Below are positions 44,891-53,280 of a DNA stretch of 64,000 nucleotides, one piece after another. The stretch is from Panacagrimonas perspica (GTDB taxonomy: Bacteria > Pseudomonadota > Gammaproteobacteria > Nevskiales > Nevskiaceae): positions 1-64,000 of the forward strand of contig NZ_SOBT01000012.1 in assembly GCF_004364935.1 (NCBI RefSeq), given 5' to 3'. The notes below the pieces were generated by a model. That model was not told the DNA's origin, searched no databases, and was given only the letters and a program-made list of their open reading frames with translations. Numbering within the stretch: position 1 is the stretch's first letter; every line of letters starts with the position of its first letter. Both the position numbers and the translations under genes were made by a program.

Positions 44891-45336
44891 TGACGATGGG
44901 CAGCAGCGGAAAGCTGATCGAGGACTCTGCCGGCATCGCCGCCGTGCTGGCGGCCACCCGCCGCATCGCCGTGCTCGGCATCAAGACCGAAGAGCATTCC
45001 AGTCAGCCGGCGTTCTACGTGCCGGCCTATCTTGTGCAGGCCGGCCTCGATGTCATCCCGGTGCCGGTGTACTACCCGCAGGTCACGCAGATCCTCGGGC
45101 GGCCGGTGTTTCGCAAGCTGGCGGACGTCCCCGGCGAGATCGATCTGCTCGACGTGTTCCGCCGTCCGCAGGACCTGGCGGGCCATCTCGACGAGATCCT
45201 GGCCAAGCGCCCGAAGGCGGTGTGGCTGCAGCAGGGCATTCGCGACGATGCGTTTGCCAGGAAGCTGGCCGACGCCGGTATTTCGGTCGTGCAGGATCGT
45301 TGCCTGATGGTCGAGCATCGCAACTGGGCAGGCTGA
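44890..45336 (+). CDS. CoA-binding (Rossmann) domain protein
   Basis: About 148 residues, a single CoA_binding_2 domain (YccU-like). TRRIAVLGIKTEEHSSQPAFY is the nucleotide-binding start and PKAVWLQQGIRDDAFARKL a conserved later part, ending VVQDRCLMVEH. AGGAG (44881-44885) lies before the ATG at 44890 and a further in-frame ATG at 44896. It is coupled to hslR. Function is unknown in the family; binding of CoA is expected. Confidence 0.88.
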   Translation: MTMGSSGKLIEDSAGIAAVLAATRRIAVLGIKTEEHSSQPAFYVPAYLVQAGLDVIPVPVYYPQVTQILGRPVFRKLADVPGEIDLLDVFRRPQDLAGHLDEILAKRPKAVWLQQGIRDDAFARKLADAGISVVQDRCLMVEHRNWAG

Positions 45337-45378
45337 CGCGCTTTTCTTCTTCAAACTTCCATCAGAAAAACCTGAGCC

Positions 45379-46977
45379 ATGAAACGACGAGATCTCCTCG
45401 CTGCGGCCCCGGCCTTGCTCGCCGCCGGGTTCCCCTCCGCGCTGGCCTTGCTCGCCTCTCCTGCCAACGCGGCAGAACCCCTGCGCAAGCTCGGGGAAGC
45501 CGAGAAGTTCGACTACGCCACCCTCAAGGGTCGCGCGCGCACCTTGTCCGCGCAGCCGTGGAAGTCGCGCACCAGCGAACTGCCGGCCTCGGTCAGCGGC
45601 ATGGACTGGGACCAGTACCAGTCGATCCGCTTCCGCGACGATCACCTGCTGTGGCGTGATTCCGATTCGTTTTTCCGCGCGGCCTTCTTCCACCTGGGCC
45701 TGTACTTCAAGTCGCCGGTCCACATGTACGAGCTGGTCGACGGCAAGGCGCAGGAATTTGCCTACGACTCCGGCATGTTCGACTACGGCAAGAGCGGCAT
45801 CGATGGCAAGAAGCTGCCCAAGAACCTGGGCTTCGCAGGCTTTCGCGTGACGTATCACACCGATCGTTCGCGCGATGTCGCGGCGTTTCTCGGCGCCAGC
45901 TATTTCCGGGCAGTCGGTGGCGAGTGGCAGTACGGGCAGTCGGCGCGCGGCCTTGCCATCGATTCGGGTATGGAACGGCCCGAGGAATTTCCGGACTTCG
46001 TCGCCTACTGGCTCGAGCGGCCGGCGCCGAACTCCAACAAGCTGATCGTGTACGGCCTGCTCGATTCGCCGAGCACCACCGGCGCGTACCGTTTCGAGAT
46101 CACGCCGGGACAGACGCTGACGATGGAGATCGACGCGGCGCTGTATCCGCGCAAGCCGATCGAGCGCCTGGGCATCGCGCCGCTGACCAGCATGTTCCAG
46201 ACCGGCGAGAACGATCGCCGCAAGGCCAACGACTGGCGCCCGGAAATCCACGACACCGATGGTCTGGCGATCTGGAGCAGCAACGGCGAATGGGTCTGGC
46301 GTCCGCTGACCAATCCGCGCAATCGCCGTTTCAACGTCTACCAGGCCGAGAATCCGCGCGGGTTCGGATTGATGCAGCGGGACCGCGACTTCGATCACTA
46401 CCAGGACGACGGCGTCTTCTACGATCGGCGCCCGAGCGTGTGGGTGGAACCGCGGGCAGGCTGGGGCAAGGGCTCGGTGCAGTTGCTGGAACTGCCGACC
46501 GTGGACGAGACCTTCGACAACATCGTCGCGTTCTGGGTGCCGGAAGCGCCGACCGCCGCGGGGCAGGAGTTGCTGTTCAGCTACCGGCTGCACTGGGGCG
46601 CCAAGCCGCCGGTGGAGCCGAATCTGGCGCAGGTCGTCGCCACGCGCACCGGCATCGGCGGCGTGATCGGCCGCAAGCGGGCGTACTACTCGGAACGTTT
46701 CGCGGTGGACTTCGCGCGCGGTGATCTGTCGCTGCTCGGACCCGACGTGAAGATCGAGCCGGTGATCAGCGTCAACCGCGGCAAGGTCGAGATCACCTCG
46801 GTGCGACCGCTGCACGCGGTGCAGGGCTATCGCGCGATGTTCGATCTGGTGCCGCCGGACGACACCGAAACGCCGATCGATATCCGGATGTACCTCAACG
46901 TCAACGGGCAGGCATTTTCCGAGACCTGGCTCTACCAGTGGTCGCCGCCGCCGGTGGCGGAGCGCAAGCTCGAATAA
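45379..46977 (+). CDS. opgD: Periplasmic glucan biosynthesis protein (OpgD-like)
   Basis: About 532 residues of the MdoG/OpgG-OpgD family. A twin-arginine-type signal (MKRRDLLAAAPALLAAGFPS, cleavage near PANAAEP) favours OpgD over OpgG, as E. coli OpgD uses Tat export. The body has the family's DQYQSIRFRDDHLLWR, FFRAAFFHLGLYFKSPVHMY and HWGAKPPVEP segments. These proteins act on osmoregulated periplasmic glucan backbones. No opgH is nearby. Confidence 0.93.
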   Translation: MKRRDLLAAAPALLAAGFPSALALLASPANAAEPLRKLGEAEKFDYATLKGRARTLSAQPWKSRTSELPASVSGMDWDQYQSIRFRDDHLLWRDSDSFFRAAFFHLGLYFKSPVHMYELVDGKAQEFAYDSGMFDYGKSGIDGKKLPKNLGFAGFRVTYHTDRSRDVAAFLGASYFRAVGGEWQYGQSARGLAIDSGMERPEEFPDFVAYWLERPAPNSNKLIVYGLLDSPSTTGAYRFEITPGQTLTMEIDAALYPRKPIERLGIAPLTSMFQTGENDRRKANDWRPEIHDTDGLAIWSSNGEWVWRPLTNPRNRRFNVYQAENPRGFGLMQRDRDFDHYQDDGVFYDRRPSVWVEPRAGWGKGSVQLLELPTVDETFDNIVAFWVPEAPTAAGQELLFSYRLHWGAKPPVEPNLAQVVATRTGIGGVIGRKRAYYSERFAVDFARGDLSLLGPDVKIEPVISVNRGKVEITSVRPLHAVQGYRAMFDLVPPDDTETPIDIRMYLNVNGQAFSETWLYQWSPPPVAERKLE

Positions 46978-47005
46978 GAGGCCTGCGTCTGTCCGGATTC
47001 GCCTC

Positions 47006-47050
47006 GACTCGAATGTCGAGTGCGAATTTCGGAGGCGTCGAATTCGAGTC
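47006..47050. terminator. Possible bidirectional hairpin between opgD and the thioesterase
   Basis: GACTCGAAT (47006-47014) and ATTCGAGTC (47042-47050) are perfect 9-bp reverse complements with 27 bases between them, in the convergent gap between opgD and the thioesterase gene. No T tract is present on either strand, so this is only a weak terminator candidate. Confidence 0.3.
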
Positions 47051-47079
47051 CGCTGCGGTCTCTCACCACAGAACCGCGC

Positions 47080-47475
47080 TCACTCCTTCGCGAGCCGCTC
47101 CTCGAATTTCTGCAGGTCGATCACACCGCGCACATGCGTGCCTTCGCCGATCACCCGAACGCCATCGTGGGCCTTGACGTTGAAGCGGACGAGCCGGCCC
47201 TCGATGCCGACGACGAACGCGGTCGCCGTCACCGTGCGACCGATCGGCGTCGCGGCGAGATGCTTGATGTTCACCTCGGCGCCCACTGACACCCAGCCCG
47301 CCGGCAACAGGGGATGGATCGCGTTGGCGGCAGCCACCTCCATCAGGTAGATCATCATCGGCGTGCCGTAGACCGCCGGCATCGTCGGCAGGTGATGACG
47401 CACCGTGAGTTCGTCACGCACGACGACGGACTCCTTGCCCTGCAGGCCGACATGGAGGGATTCGAGGGGGTTCAT
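47080..47475 (-). CDS. Hotdog-fold thioesterase (FlK-like)
   Basis: About 131 residues. LHHL-type hotdog features are MPAVYGTPMMIYLMEVAAANA (helix with the catalytic-region Thr and Glu) and AHDGVRVIGEGTHVRGVID at the C-terminus, as in fluoroacetyl-CoA thioesterase FlK. It hydrolyses an acyl-CoA that cannot be named. It lies about 13 bases downstream of a small membrane-protein gene on the same strand. Confidence 0.85.
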   Translation of the reverse strand: MNPLESLHVGLQGKESVVVRDELTVRHHLPTMPAVYGTPMMIYLMEVAAANAIHPLLPAGWVSVGAEVNIKHLAATPIGRTVTATAFVVGIEGRLVRFNVKAHDGVRVIGEGTHVRGVIDLQKFEERLAKE

Positions 47476-47488
47476 GGACAGGCTCCGG

Positions 47489-47776
47489 TCATGGTGTGGC
47501 GGTTGCCGCTGCGCTGTCGTCACGTTCGCGCGAGGGCGGCTGCGGGGATACGTGCAGGTTCGGATAGACGACGCCGGGTGTGGCATCAGGTGCCGCGGTC
47601 GCGCCCCTGTTCTTCGGCGCGCCGCTTGGCATCGATGCGAGAAACGCGGCGAGCAGCGCAGCGATGACGACGGCCCCCATCAGCATCCGCCGTCGACGCT
47701 GCCCGGGCCGATAAGGACGGTCCATCGCCTCGGCGCGCGCCAGCGGCGGCAGGTCGTTGAGATCCTTGCGGGTCAT
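47489..47776 (-). CDS. Small single-pass membrane protein, unknown function
   Basis: About 95 residues: a basic N-terminal part (MTRKDLNDLPPLARAEAMDR ... GQRRRR), one hydrophobic helix (MLMGAVVIAALLAAFLAS) and a Pro/Ala-rich outer tail. The orientation (basic side in) is as expected for a type II membrane protein. It appears to be in an operon with the thioesterase. I do not recognise a family. Confidence 0.55.
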   Translation of the reverse strand: MTRKDLNDLPPLARAEAMDRPYRPGQRRRRMLMGAVVIAALLAAFLASMPSGAPKNRGATAAPDATPGVVYPNLHVSPQPPSRERDDSAAATATP

Positions 47777-48095
47777 GACGCAGTGTAAAGCCGCGCCATC
47801 CACGAGAGCGGCTGCCCTCACTGCCCTCACGCCGATCCTGCGATCGGCGTCGCGTCGACGTCGACGTCGATTCGGACATGTCGAAACGGTAACGCTGCGT
47901 CACGGTGTACTGATTCACGTACGCAAACGATGGCGCGGCACTGCCCACATCGGACATCCGATTCGACTGTTGGCCGAGCGCGTGAGTTTCATCACGAGGT
48001 GTTCGTCGCGAGCTCTTGCCGCGTGGATCGGCGAGGCTTCAGAGTAGCGCCATGCTGTTTGCGCCTACCCAGCCGATCGCCAGGAACTCCTCGTC
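47777..48095. other. 319-bp divergent intergenic region before the M91 peptidase gene
   Basis: No gene is supported. It contains the start regions of two divergent genes, so promoters for both are expected, but no strong core element or operator is recognised. An A/T-containing segment at 48040-48060 and CAGGAACTCC before the peptidase start give a modest ribosome binding site. Confidence 0.4.
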
Positions 48096-48953
48096 ATGAA
48101 GACCGTCGCACTCACAAAATACCCGAAGGTCCGGATCAAAGGCGAAGACAAGTACGTCACCGACACGGCTGCAGTCCTGAGCAACCAGATCGACAAGGTC
48201 ACCGTCGGCACCGCCTTGCTCGGCGCAATCAACGGCACGGCGTATACGGTCACCGTCGAGAACACGACGCCGGCGGAAGGGAATTATTGTTCGGCGACGT
48301 GGGCGGGTACCGCCAAGATGATCACGGCAATCGAGCAGAACGACGCCGCAACGTTTCAACGCGAAGTCGCGGCTTCGCTGGCCACGGCGAAGCGCCGCGG
48401 AATCACGCTGGAACATCTGGGTCGGCAGCTGGCCAACGGTCTGACTCCGGTGACCTACCAGGCCATGAACAACGCGGTCCGCAACACGTCGAACATCGTC
48501 ATCGGACGCGGGCGATCAGGCGCGCAGGCCCAGGAAGACATCGGCGCCCGCATCATGAAGTGCATGGGCTGGCTGCAGGAATGCGCCGATGGACGCATTC
48601 CGTTGGCGAAACTGCCTGCGGGATGGAAGTGGGATCTACCGCGCCTGCTGCGCGACCACCTGACGCCGGGTACGGGGTGCCATACCACGGTCGGCTTCGA
48701 TCCCTACAACGAGCTTCCCTGCTCCTTGGATCCTGCGATGCGCAAGCGTCCTCCGGCGTTCGGCCTGGCGCACGAACTGGTGCACGCCCTTCACAACATG
48801 AAGGGCGTGTCCATGGACATCAAGAACGCGAACAACGAAAGCCTGGAAGAAGTCATCACCACCGGGCTGCCGCCGTACAACTTCGAAGAGTTCTCGGACA
48901 ACAAATTCCGCGCGCACTTCAGTTCCACGTCGCTGCTGCGCATGAAGTACTAG
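48096..48953 (+). CDS. M91-family zinc metallopeptidase, effector-like
   Basis: About 285 residues without a signal peptide. The zinc site is HELVH (226-230, in FGLAHELVHALHNMKG), followed by EEVITTGLPPY (Glu251/252 as third ligand candidates) and a SDNKFRAH...LLRMKY tail. This order (HELxHA-H, EE-x-x-T-x-G, N-x-x-R, R-x-x-Y) is that of M91 peptidases such as NleD and related secreted effectors or toxins. The first about 200 residues have no recognised domain. It stands alone, flanked by genes on the opposite strand, with no secretion or immunity gene nearby. Confidence 0.8.
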   Translation: MKTVALTKYPKVRIKGEDKYVTDTAAVLSNQIDKVTVGTALLGAINGTAYTVTVENTTPAEGNYCSATWAGTAKMITAIEQNDAATFQREVAASLATAKRRGITLEHLGRQLANGLTPVTYQAMNNAVRNTSNIVIGRGRSGAQAQEDIGARIMKCMGWLQECADGRIPLAKLPAGWKWDLPRLLRDHLTPGTGCHTTVGFDPYNELPCSLDPAMRKRPPAFGLAHELVHALHNMKGVSMDIKNANNESLEEVITTGLPPYNFEEFSDNKFRAHFSSTSLLRMKY

Positions 48954-48964
48954 GGTCGCATCCT

Positions 48965-48995
48965 GCGGCGCGCGCTCGGATGCGAGGCGCGCCGC
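48965..48995. terminator. GC-rich hairpin between convergent genes
   Basis: A nested hairpin: GCGGCGCGC (48965-48973) pairs with GCGCGCCGC (48987-48995), and inside it CTCG pairs with CGAG around a GATG loop, leaving a single bulged G. It lies 12 bases after the M91 stop and faces a convergent gene. No T tract, but its place and strength suggest a bidirectional terminator. Confidence 0.5.
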
Positions 48996-49034
48996 GCTCG
49001 AGGCGTCGCGGCCCTCTGGTTCGCAGACCCAGCG

Positions 49035-49436
49035 CTAGAGATAGTGCTGCCACCCGAGCCACAGGAACGCGAACGCGCCGATCAGCGTCGCCGGCACGCC
49101 GGTCATGTACGCGACGTACACGATCTTGTTCGGCAGCGATCCCTCGGCCACCAGTCCGCGTGAGCCGCTGGCGGCCGCGAGCGTCATCGCCAGCGCAATG
49201 CCGTAGCTGCCGATCACGATGCCCCACATGGCGACCTGCGCCGCCACGCCCGGCATCGCCCACATCCGCAAGGCCACGCCCATCGCGATGGTCATGACGC
49301 CGGTTGAGCAGAGGCCGGTATGTGCGGCCCGCCAGGCGTCGACCTTGCGCGCTTCTGCACCGCGCACGATGCCGAACAGGAAGGGAAAGCCCGACAGCAG
49401 GCCGATGATGAGGACGACGGCGCCGTGAAAGATCAT
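49035..49436 (-). CDS. Small four-helix membrane protein, possibly styrene-oxide-isomerase-like
   Basis: About 133 residues with four hydrophobic helices (MIFHGAVVLIIGLLSGFPF; GLCSTGVMTIAMGVALRM; VAMWGIVIGSYGIALAMTLA; VAYMTGVPATLIGAFAFLW). The WRAAHTGLCSTGVMTIA segment resembles the W-x-x-AH-x-G motif of styrene oxide isomerase-type proteins. A longer frame to 49562 exists, but the shorter start begins at the first helix. No styrene pathway genes are nearby, so the function is open. Confidence 0.5.
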   Translation of the reverse strand: MIFHGAVVLIIGLLSGFPFLFGIVRGAEARKVDAWRAAHTGLCSTGVMTIAMGVALRMWAMPGVAAQVAMWGIVIGSYGIALAMTLAAASGSRGLVAEGSLPNKIVYVAYMTGVPATLIGAFAFLWLGWQHYL

Positions 49437-49591
49437 GGGTCGGTTTCCGGGCTCTTTGCTTGCGCAGCGGCATTGCTGCTGCATCCAGATTCGCGAGCGG
49501 GCGCCGAGTGGGCAATTACCCATGACGTAATCGGCGCCGAACACCGCTAACCTTTCGGCCATCCCGGCATCCCTTCACGGAGAACCCCGAC

Positions 49592-50161
49592 ATGCTGCTG
49601 CTCGTCCTTGGTGTGCTGCTGTGGTCAGGCGTCCATCTGTCCGTTGCGATGGCCCCGGCGCAGCGCACGCGTCTCGTCGCGCGCATCGGGCTGCGTCCGT
49701 ACAAGGGTCTCTTCGCGCTCACGATCGTCGCATCGCTCGTGCTGATCGTGATCGGCTGGCGCTCCACGCCGCCGACGTCCGCCTGGCTGCCGCCGGCCGG
49801 GATGCGTCATCTGACGATCTTGCTGATGCCGCTCGCGGTGATCCTGTTCACGAGTTCGCGCGCGCCCACCGACATCAAGCAGTTCATCCGCCATCCGCAG
49901 CTCACCGGCGTGAAGCTCTGGGCGGTGGCGCACCTGCTCACCAACGGCGAAGTGCGCTCGCTGGTGCTGTTCGGCGGACTGCTGGCCTGGGCCGTCGTCG
50001 AAGTCATCTTCATCAATCGCCGCGACGGTGCACGCGTCAAGCCGCCGCGGGTGGGCGGGTTGCGCACCACCATCAGCGCGCTGATCGGACTGCTCGTGAC
50101 CGGCGTGCTGGTCTTCGCCCATCCGTGGTTCGCCGGCATGCCGGTGCTCGCGCTGCGCTAG
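49592..50161 (+). CDS. NnrU-family membrane protein
   Basis: About 189 residues with five or six hydrophobic helices. The family segment RHPQLTGVKLWAVAHLLTNG (about 110-129) and the following LVLFGGLLAWAVVEVIFINR are typical of NnrU. NnrU was first described near nitrite/nitric-oxide reduction genes, but many members are of unknown function; no denitrification genes are here. A GGAGA precedes the ATG at 49592. Confidence 0.9.
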   Translation: MLLLVLGVLLWSGVHLSVAMAPAQRTRLVARIGLRPYKGLFALTIVASLVLIVIGWRSTPPTSAWLPPAGMRHLTILLMPLAVILFTSSRAPTDIKQFIRHPQLTGVKLWAVAHLLTNGEVRSLVLFGGLLAWAVVEVIFINRRDGARVKPPRVGGLRTTISALIGLLVTGVLVFAHPWFAGMPVLALR

Positions 50162-50198
50162 GGTTACGGTTTCCCGATATTCCAGAGAGGAGAGGACT

Positions 50199-50954
50199 GT
50201 GTTCGAGATCACCCGCCAAGCCGACGTCGTCGTGTTGTCCATGCGTCACGGCAAGGCGAATACGATGGATGTGGAATTCTGCGAAGGGCTGGCCCGGCAG
50301 TTCCGCGAGCTGGACAAGGATCCTTGCCGCGCGATCGTGCTGGTGGGGCAGGGCCGCATCTTTTCGGCCGGTGTCGACCTGCTGCGCATCGTCGACGGCG
50401 GCCACGCTTACGTGCAGCGCTTCCTGCCGGCGCTCAGCGCCATGTTTGATGCGGTCTTCGAATGTTCCAAGCCGGTGATCGCGGCGGTCAACGGTGCATC
50501 AATCGCCGGCGGCTGCGTGCTGGCTTGTGCGGCGGATCATCGGATCATGGCCGAAGGCGCGCGCACCGGCGTGCCGGAGCTCAAGGTCGGCGTGCCGTTC
50601 CCGACCAGTGCGGCGGAGATCATGCGGTTCACCGTGACGCCGCAGTACCTGCAGAGCGTGCTGTACGGCGCAGGCACCTACGCCGGGGCCGATGCCCTGC
50701 AGCGCGGGCTCGCGGACGAGATCGTGGCGCCGGAAGCCGTTCTCGAGCGCGCGACGGCGCTGGCGGCGTCATATGCGGAGTTGCCGCCGAAGGCGTACGC
50801 GCTGACCAAGCGGCAGCTGCGCGAGGGCACGATCCGCCGGATCCGCCAGGACGGCCCCGCCTACGACAGCGAAGCGCTGGCGCAGTGGTCGAGCGCGGAA
50901 ACCGGCGCCGGCATTCGCGCGTACATCGAGAAGACGTTCAAGCCGGCGAAGTAG
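50199..50954 (+). CDS. Enoyl-CoA hydratase/isomerase family protein
   Basis: About 251 residues of the crotonase fold. The oxyanion-hole region VAAVNGASIAGGCVLACAADHR and GVPELKVGVPFP are present. In crotonases the two catalytic Glu residues lie in segments like those here; the second is at PELKVG, so some acid/base capacity remains. The acyl-CoA substrate is unknown. The GTG start at 50199 is preceded by AGAGGAGAGGA. A palindromic repeat follows the stop. Confidence 0.87.
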   Translation: MFEITRQADVVVLSMRHGKANTMDVEFCEGLARQFRELDKDPCRAIVLVGQGRIFSAGVDLLRIVDGGHAYVQRFLPALSAMFDAVFECSKPVIAAVNGASIAGGCVLACAADHRIMAEGARTGVPELKVGVPFPTSAAEIMRFTVTPQYLQSVLYGAGTYAGADALQRGLADEIVAPEAVLERATALAASYAELPPKAYALTKRQLREGTIRRIRQDGPAYDSEALAQWSSAETGAGIRAYIEKTFKPAK

Positions 50955-50963
50955 ACGTCGCTC

Positions 50964-51029
50964 GTAGCCCGGACGAAGTCCGGGGTTTTTCTCGCAAACG
51001 GGGACGACCCCGGACTTCGTCCGGGCTAC
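50964..51029. repeat. GTAG-headed palindromic repeat (type I, ACGAAGT core)
   Basis: A 66-bp inverted repeat with GTAGCCCGGACGAAGTCC ... GGACTTCGTCCGGGCTAC arms and a TTTTTCTCGCAAACGGGGACGA centre. It lies between the convergent enoyl-CoA hydratase and rimO genes. Confidence 0.9.
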
Positions 51030-51037
51030 GGGTTGCG

Positions 51038-52432
51038 CTACTCGTCTATCACTTCCGCATTCAGATCGTGCTCATCGGCGCCGATCACCTCGGCCTTGAC
51101 GATCTGGCCCGGCTTCAGCGGGTCGATGCACGACAGATACACCTTGCCGTCGATTTCCGGTGCATCGGCCCAGGAGCGGCCGGTGACGACGTGGTCCTCG
51201 CCGATCTCGTCGACCATGACCTCGATCGTCTTGCCGATCTTGGCCTTGAGCTTCTTCTTGCTGATCTTTGCCTGCGCCTTCATGAAGCGCGCGAGGCGAT
51301 CTTCCTGCACGTCGGGCGGCACGTGATCCGCCAGCTCGTTGGCACGCGCGCCTTCCACCGGCGAGTACGTGAAGCAGCCCACGCGATCGAGTTGCGCGGC
51401 CTGCTGCCAGTCCAGCAATTCCTGGAACTCGGCCTCGGTTTCACCCGGGAAGCCGACGATGAACGTGCTGCGCAACGTGATGTCCGGGCAGATGCGGCGC
51501 CACGCGGCGATGCGCTCGAGCGTGTTCTCGGCGAAGGCCGGGCGCTTCATGCGCTTCAACACGCTGGGGCTGCCGTGCTGGAACGGGATGTCGAGATACG
51601 GCAGGACCTTGCGCTCCGCCATCAGCGGAATGATCTCGTCGACGTGCGGGTAGGGATAGACGTAGTGCATGCGCACCCAGACGCCCAGCTCGCCGAGGCC
51701 CTTGCAGAGATCGAGCATCGAGGTGCGATATTCCTTCTCGCGCCAGGTGCCCTTCTCGTACTTGATGTCGACGCCGTACGCGCTGGTGTCCTGCGAGATC
51801 ACCAGCAGTTCCTTGACGCCGGACTTCACCAGCTTCTCGGACTCGCGCAGCACGTCGTCGATGCGACGCGACACCAGCTTGCCGCGCATCGACGGGATGA
51901 TGCAGAAGCTGCACTTGTGATTACAGCCCTCGGAAATCTTCACGTAGGCGTAGTGACGCGGCGTCAGCTTCACGCCGATGTCGTCGCCCAGCCCGCTGCC
52001 ACGGCGGCGCGCGGCCGGCAGCAGATCCACGAACGGGTCGTACTTGGGCGGCACCGCGAGGTGCACGGCGTCCATCACGGCCTTGTAGTTCTGCGGGCCG
52101 CTGATCGACAGCAGGTCCGGGAACTTCTCTCTGACCACGTGGCTTTTCGGGCCGGTGCCCAGGCAGCCGGTGACGATGACCTTGCCGTTCTCCGCCATCG
52201 CTTCGCCGATGGCGTCGAGCGATTCGGCCACCGCGGAATCGATGAAGCCGCAGGTGTTCACGACCACCACGTCGGCTTTGTCGTAGCTGGGGACCGTCTC
52301 GTAACCCTCCGCGCGAAGCTGCGTCAGGATGCGTTCGGAATCGACGAGCGCCTTGGGGCAGCCGAGCGAGACGAAACCCACCTTGGGGGTCTTGGACCGG
52401 CGGCGCGGCGTGGCAACAACAGGGCTGGACAT
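51038..52432 (-). CDS. rimO: Ribosomal protein S12 methylthiotransferase
   Basis: About 464 residues. The MTTase [4Fe-4S] Cys residues are 25 ([12 protein letters not shown]), 61 (NTCGFI) and 90 (GCLGTG). The radical-SAM triad is C170, C174 and C177 in [18 protein letters not shown], and a TRAM-like domain ends the chain. RimO methylthiolates Asp88/89 of ribosomal S12. ATG 52432 is chosen; the frame extends upstream to 52654, but the added part lacks family character. The [12 protein letters not shown] motif is characteristic of RimO as opposed to MiaB. Confidence 0.96.
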   Translation of the reverse strand: MSSPVVATPRRRSKTPKVGFVSLGCPKALVDSERILTQLRAEGYETVPSYDKADVVVVNTCGFIDSAVAESLDAIGEAMAENGKVIVTGCLGTGPKSHVVREKFPDLLSISGPQNYKAVMDAVHLAVPPKYDPFVDLLPAARRRGSGLGDDIGVKLTPRHYAYVKISEGCNHKCSFCIIPSMRGKLVSRRIDDVLRESEKLVKSGVKELLVISQDTSAYGVDIKYEKGTWREKEYRTSMLDLCKGLGELGVWVRMHYVYPYPHVDEIIPLMAERKVLPYLDIPFQHGSPSVLKRMKRPAFAENTLERIAAWRRICPDITLRSTFIVGFPGETEAEFQELLDWQQAAQLDRVGCFTYSPVEGARANELADHVPPDVQEDRLARFMKAQAKISKKKLKAKIGKTIEVMVDEIGEDHVVTGRSWADAPEIDGKVYLSCIDPLKPGQIVKAEVIGADEHDLNAEVIDE

Positions 52433-52640
52433 CAGGGGCAGGGGAAGCGGCGGCGCGGCATTGTACGGCCCCGGTCCCCGTCCCAGCCCGGAAAATCGCC
52501 TCACCGCGTTGCTGGCGCGGACGGGCGGCGACGCTTCCGGCCGCTTTTCAGGACGATCGGGATGCAGCCACGGACGGGAGCGGAGGGCGTCGCCGACAGG
52601 CTCCGGCGACGATGCCGCTCGACCTTCGAGGTGCCCGGCC

Positions 52641-53204
52641 ATGGCCGTCTTCAAGCCGTTTCATGCGTTCCTGCTGGGCTCCGGCGTGCTGCTCGCAGCT
52701 CTGGGTCTGGCTGATCCGGAGGCGCACGCCGCGCTGCAACCGGGGTTCCCCGCGCCTGCGTTCACCCAGGTCGTACCGCAAGCCTGGCTCAATTCCAGGC
52801 CGCTGACCTGGGCGGACCTGCACGGCAAGGTCGTCGTCCTGGAGTTCTGGACCTTCGTCTGCTGGAACTGCTACCGCTCGATTCCCTGGTTGCAGACGCT
52901 GCACGGGAAATTCGGCAAGGACCTCGTGATCGTCGGCGTCCACACCCCGGAACTCGCGCAGGAGTACGAACTCGATCGCGTGAAGGCCAAGCTCCAGGAA
53001 TTCGCGATCACCGATCCGCAGATGATCGACAACGATTACGGCTACTGGAAGGCGATGCAGAACCGCGCGGGGCCGGCTTTCTACCTGATCGATCGCAAAG
53101 GGCAGGTGCGCGCGCGGCACATCGGAGAGACGCATGCGGGCGACCGCAGTGCGAAGGCAATCGAGGCGGATATCCGGGCCCTGCTCGCAGAGCCCGCCGA
53201 CTGA
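52641..53204 (+). CDS. Periplasmic thioredoxin-fold protein (DipZ/TlpA-like), CWNC active site
   Basis: About 187 residues. A signal peptide ([21 protein letters not shown]) leads to a redoxin domain with [21 protein letters not shown]; the active-site cysteines are C74 and C77. CWNC with the following SIPWLQTLH resembles the thioredoxin-like domain of DipZ/TlpA-type proteins. It would reduce or exchange disulfides in the periplasm. It starts 208 bases from rimO in the opposite direction and stops just before a palindromic repeat. Confidence 0.85.
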   Translation: MAVFKPFHAFLLGSGVLLAALGLADPEAHAALQPGFPAPAFTQVVPQAWLNSRPLTWADLHGKVVVLEFWTFVCWNCYRSIPWLQTLHGKFGKDLVIVGVHTPELAQEYELDRVKAKLQEFAITDPQMIDNDYGYWKAMQNRAGPAFYLIDRKGQVRARHIGETHAGDRSAKAIEADIRALLAEPAD

Positions 53205-53207
53205 CCC

Positions 53208-53274
53208 GTAGCCCGGGTGCAACCCGGGGATGGTCCCGCTCGGCGAGCGAGATCCCGGGTTGCACCCGGGCTAC
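53208..53274. repeat. GTAG-headed palindromic repeat (type I, GTGCAAC core)
   Basis: A 67-bp inverted repeat with arms GTAGCCCGGGTGCAACCC and GGGTTGCACCCGGGCTAC. The core differs from other copies, but the change is matched in both arms. It sits between the convergent thioredoxin-like gene and gdhB. Confidence 0.9.
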
Positions 53275-53280
53275 GGGGGG

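Noticed and set aside
44477..45336. Gene fusion of the S4 protein and the CoA-binding protein
   Set aside because: The TGATG overlap shows two separate frames with their own start; only translational coupling is indicated.
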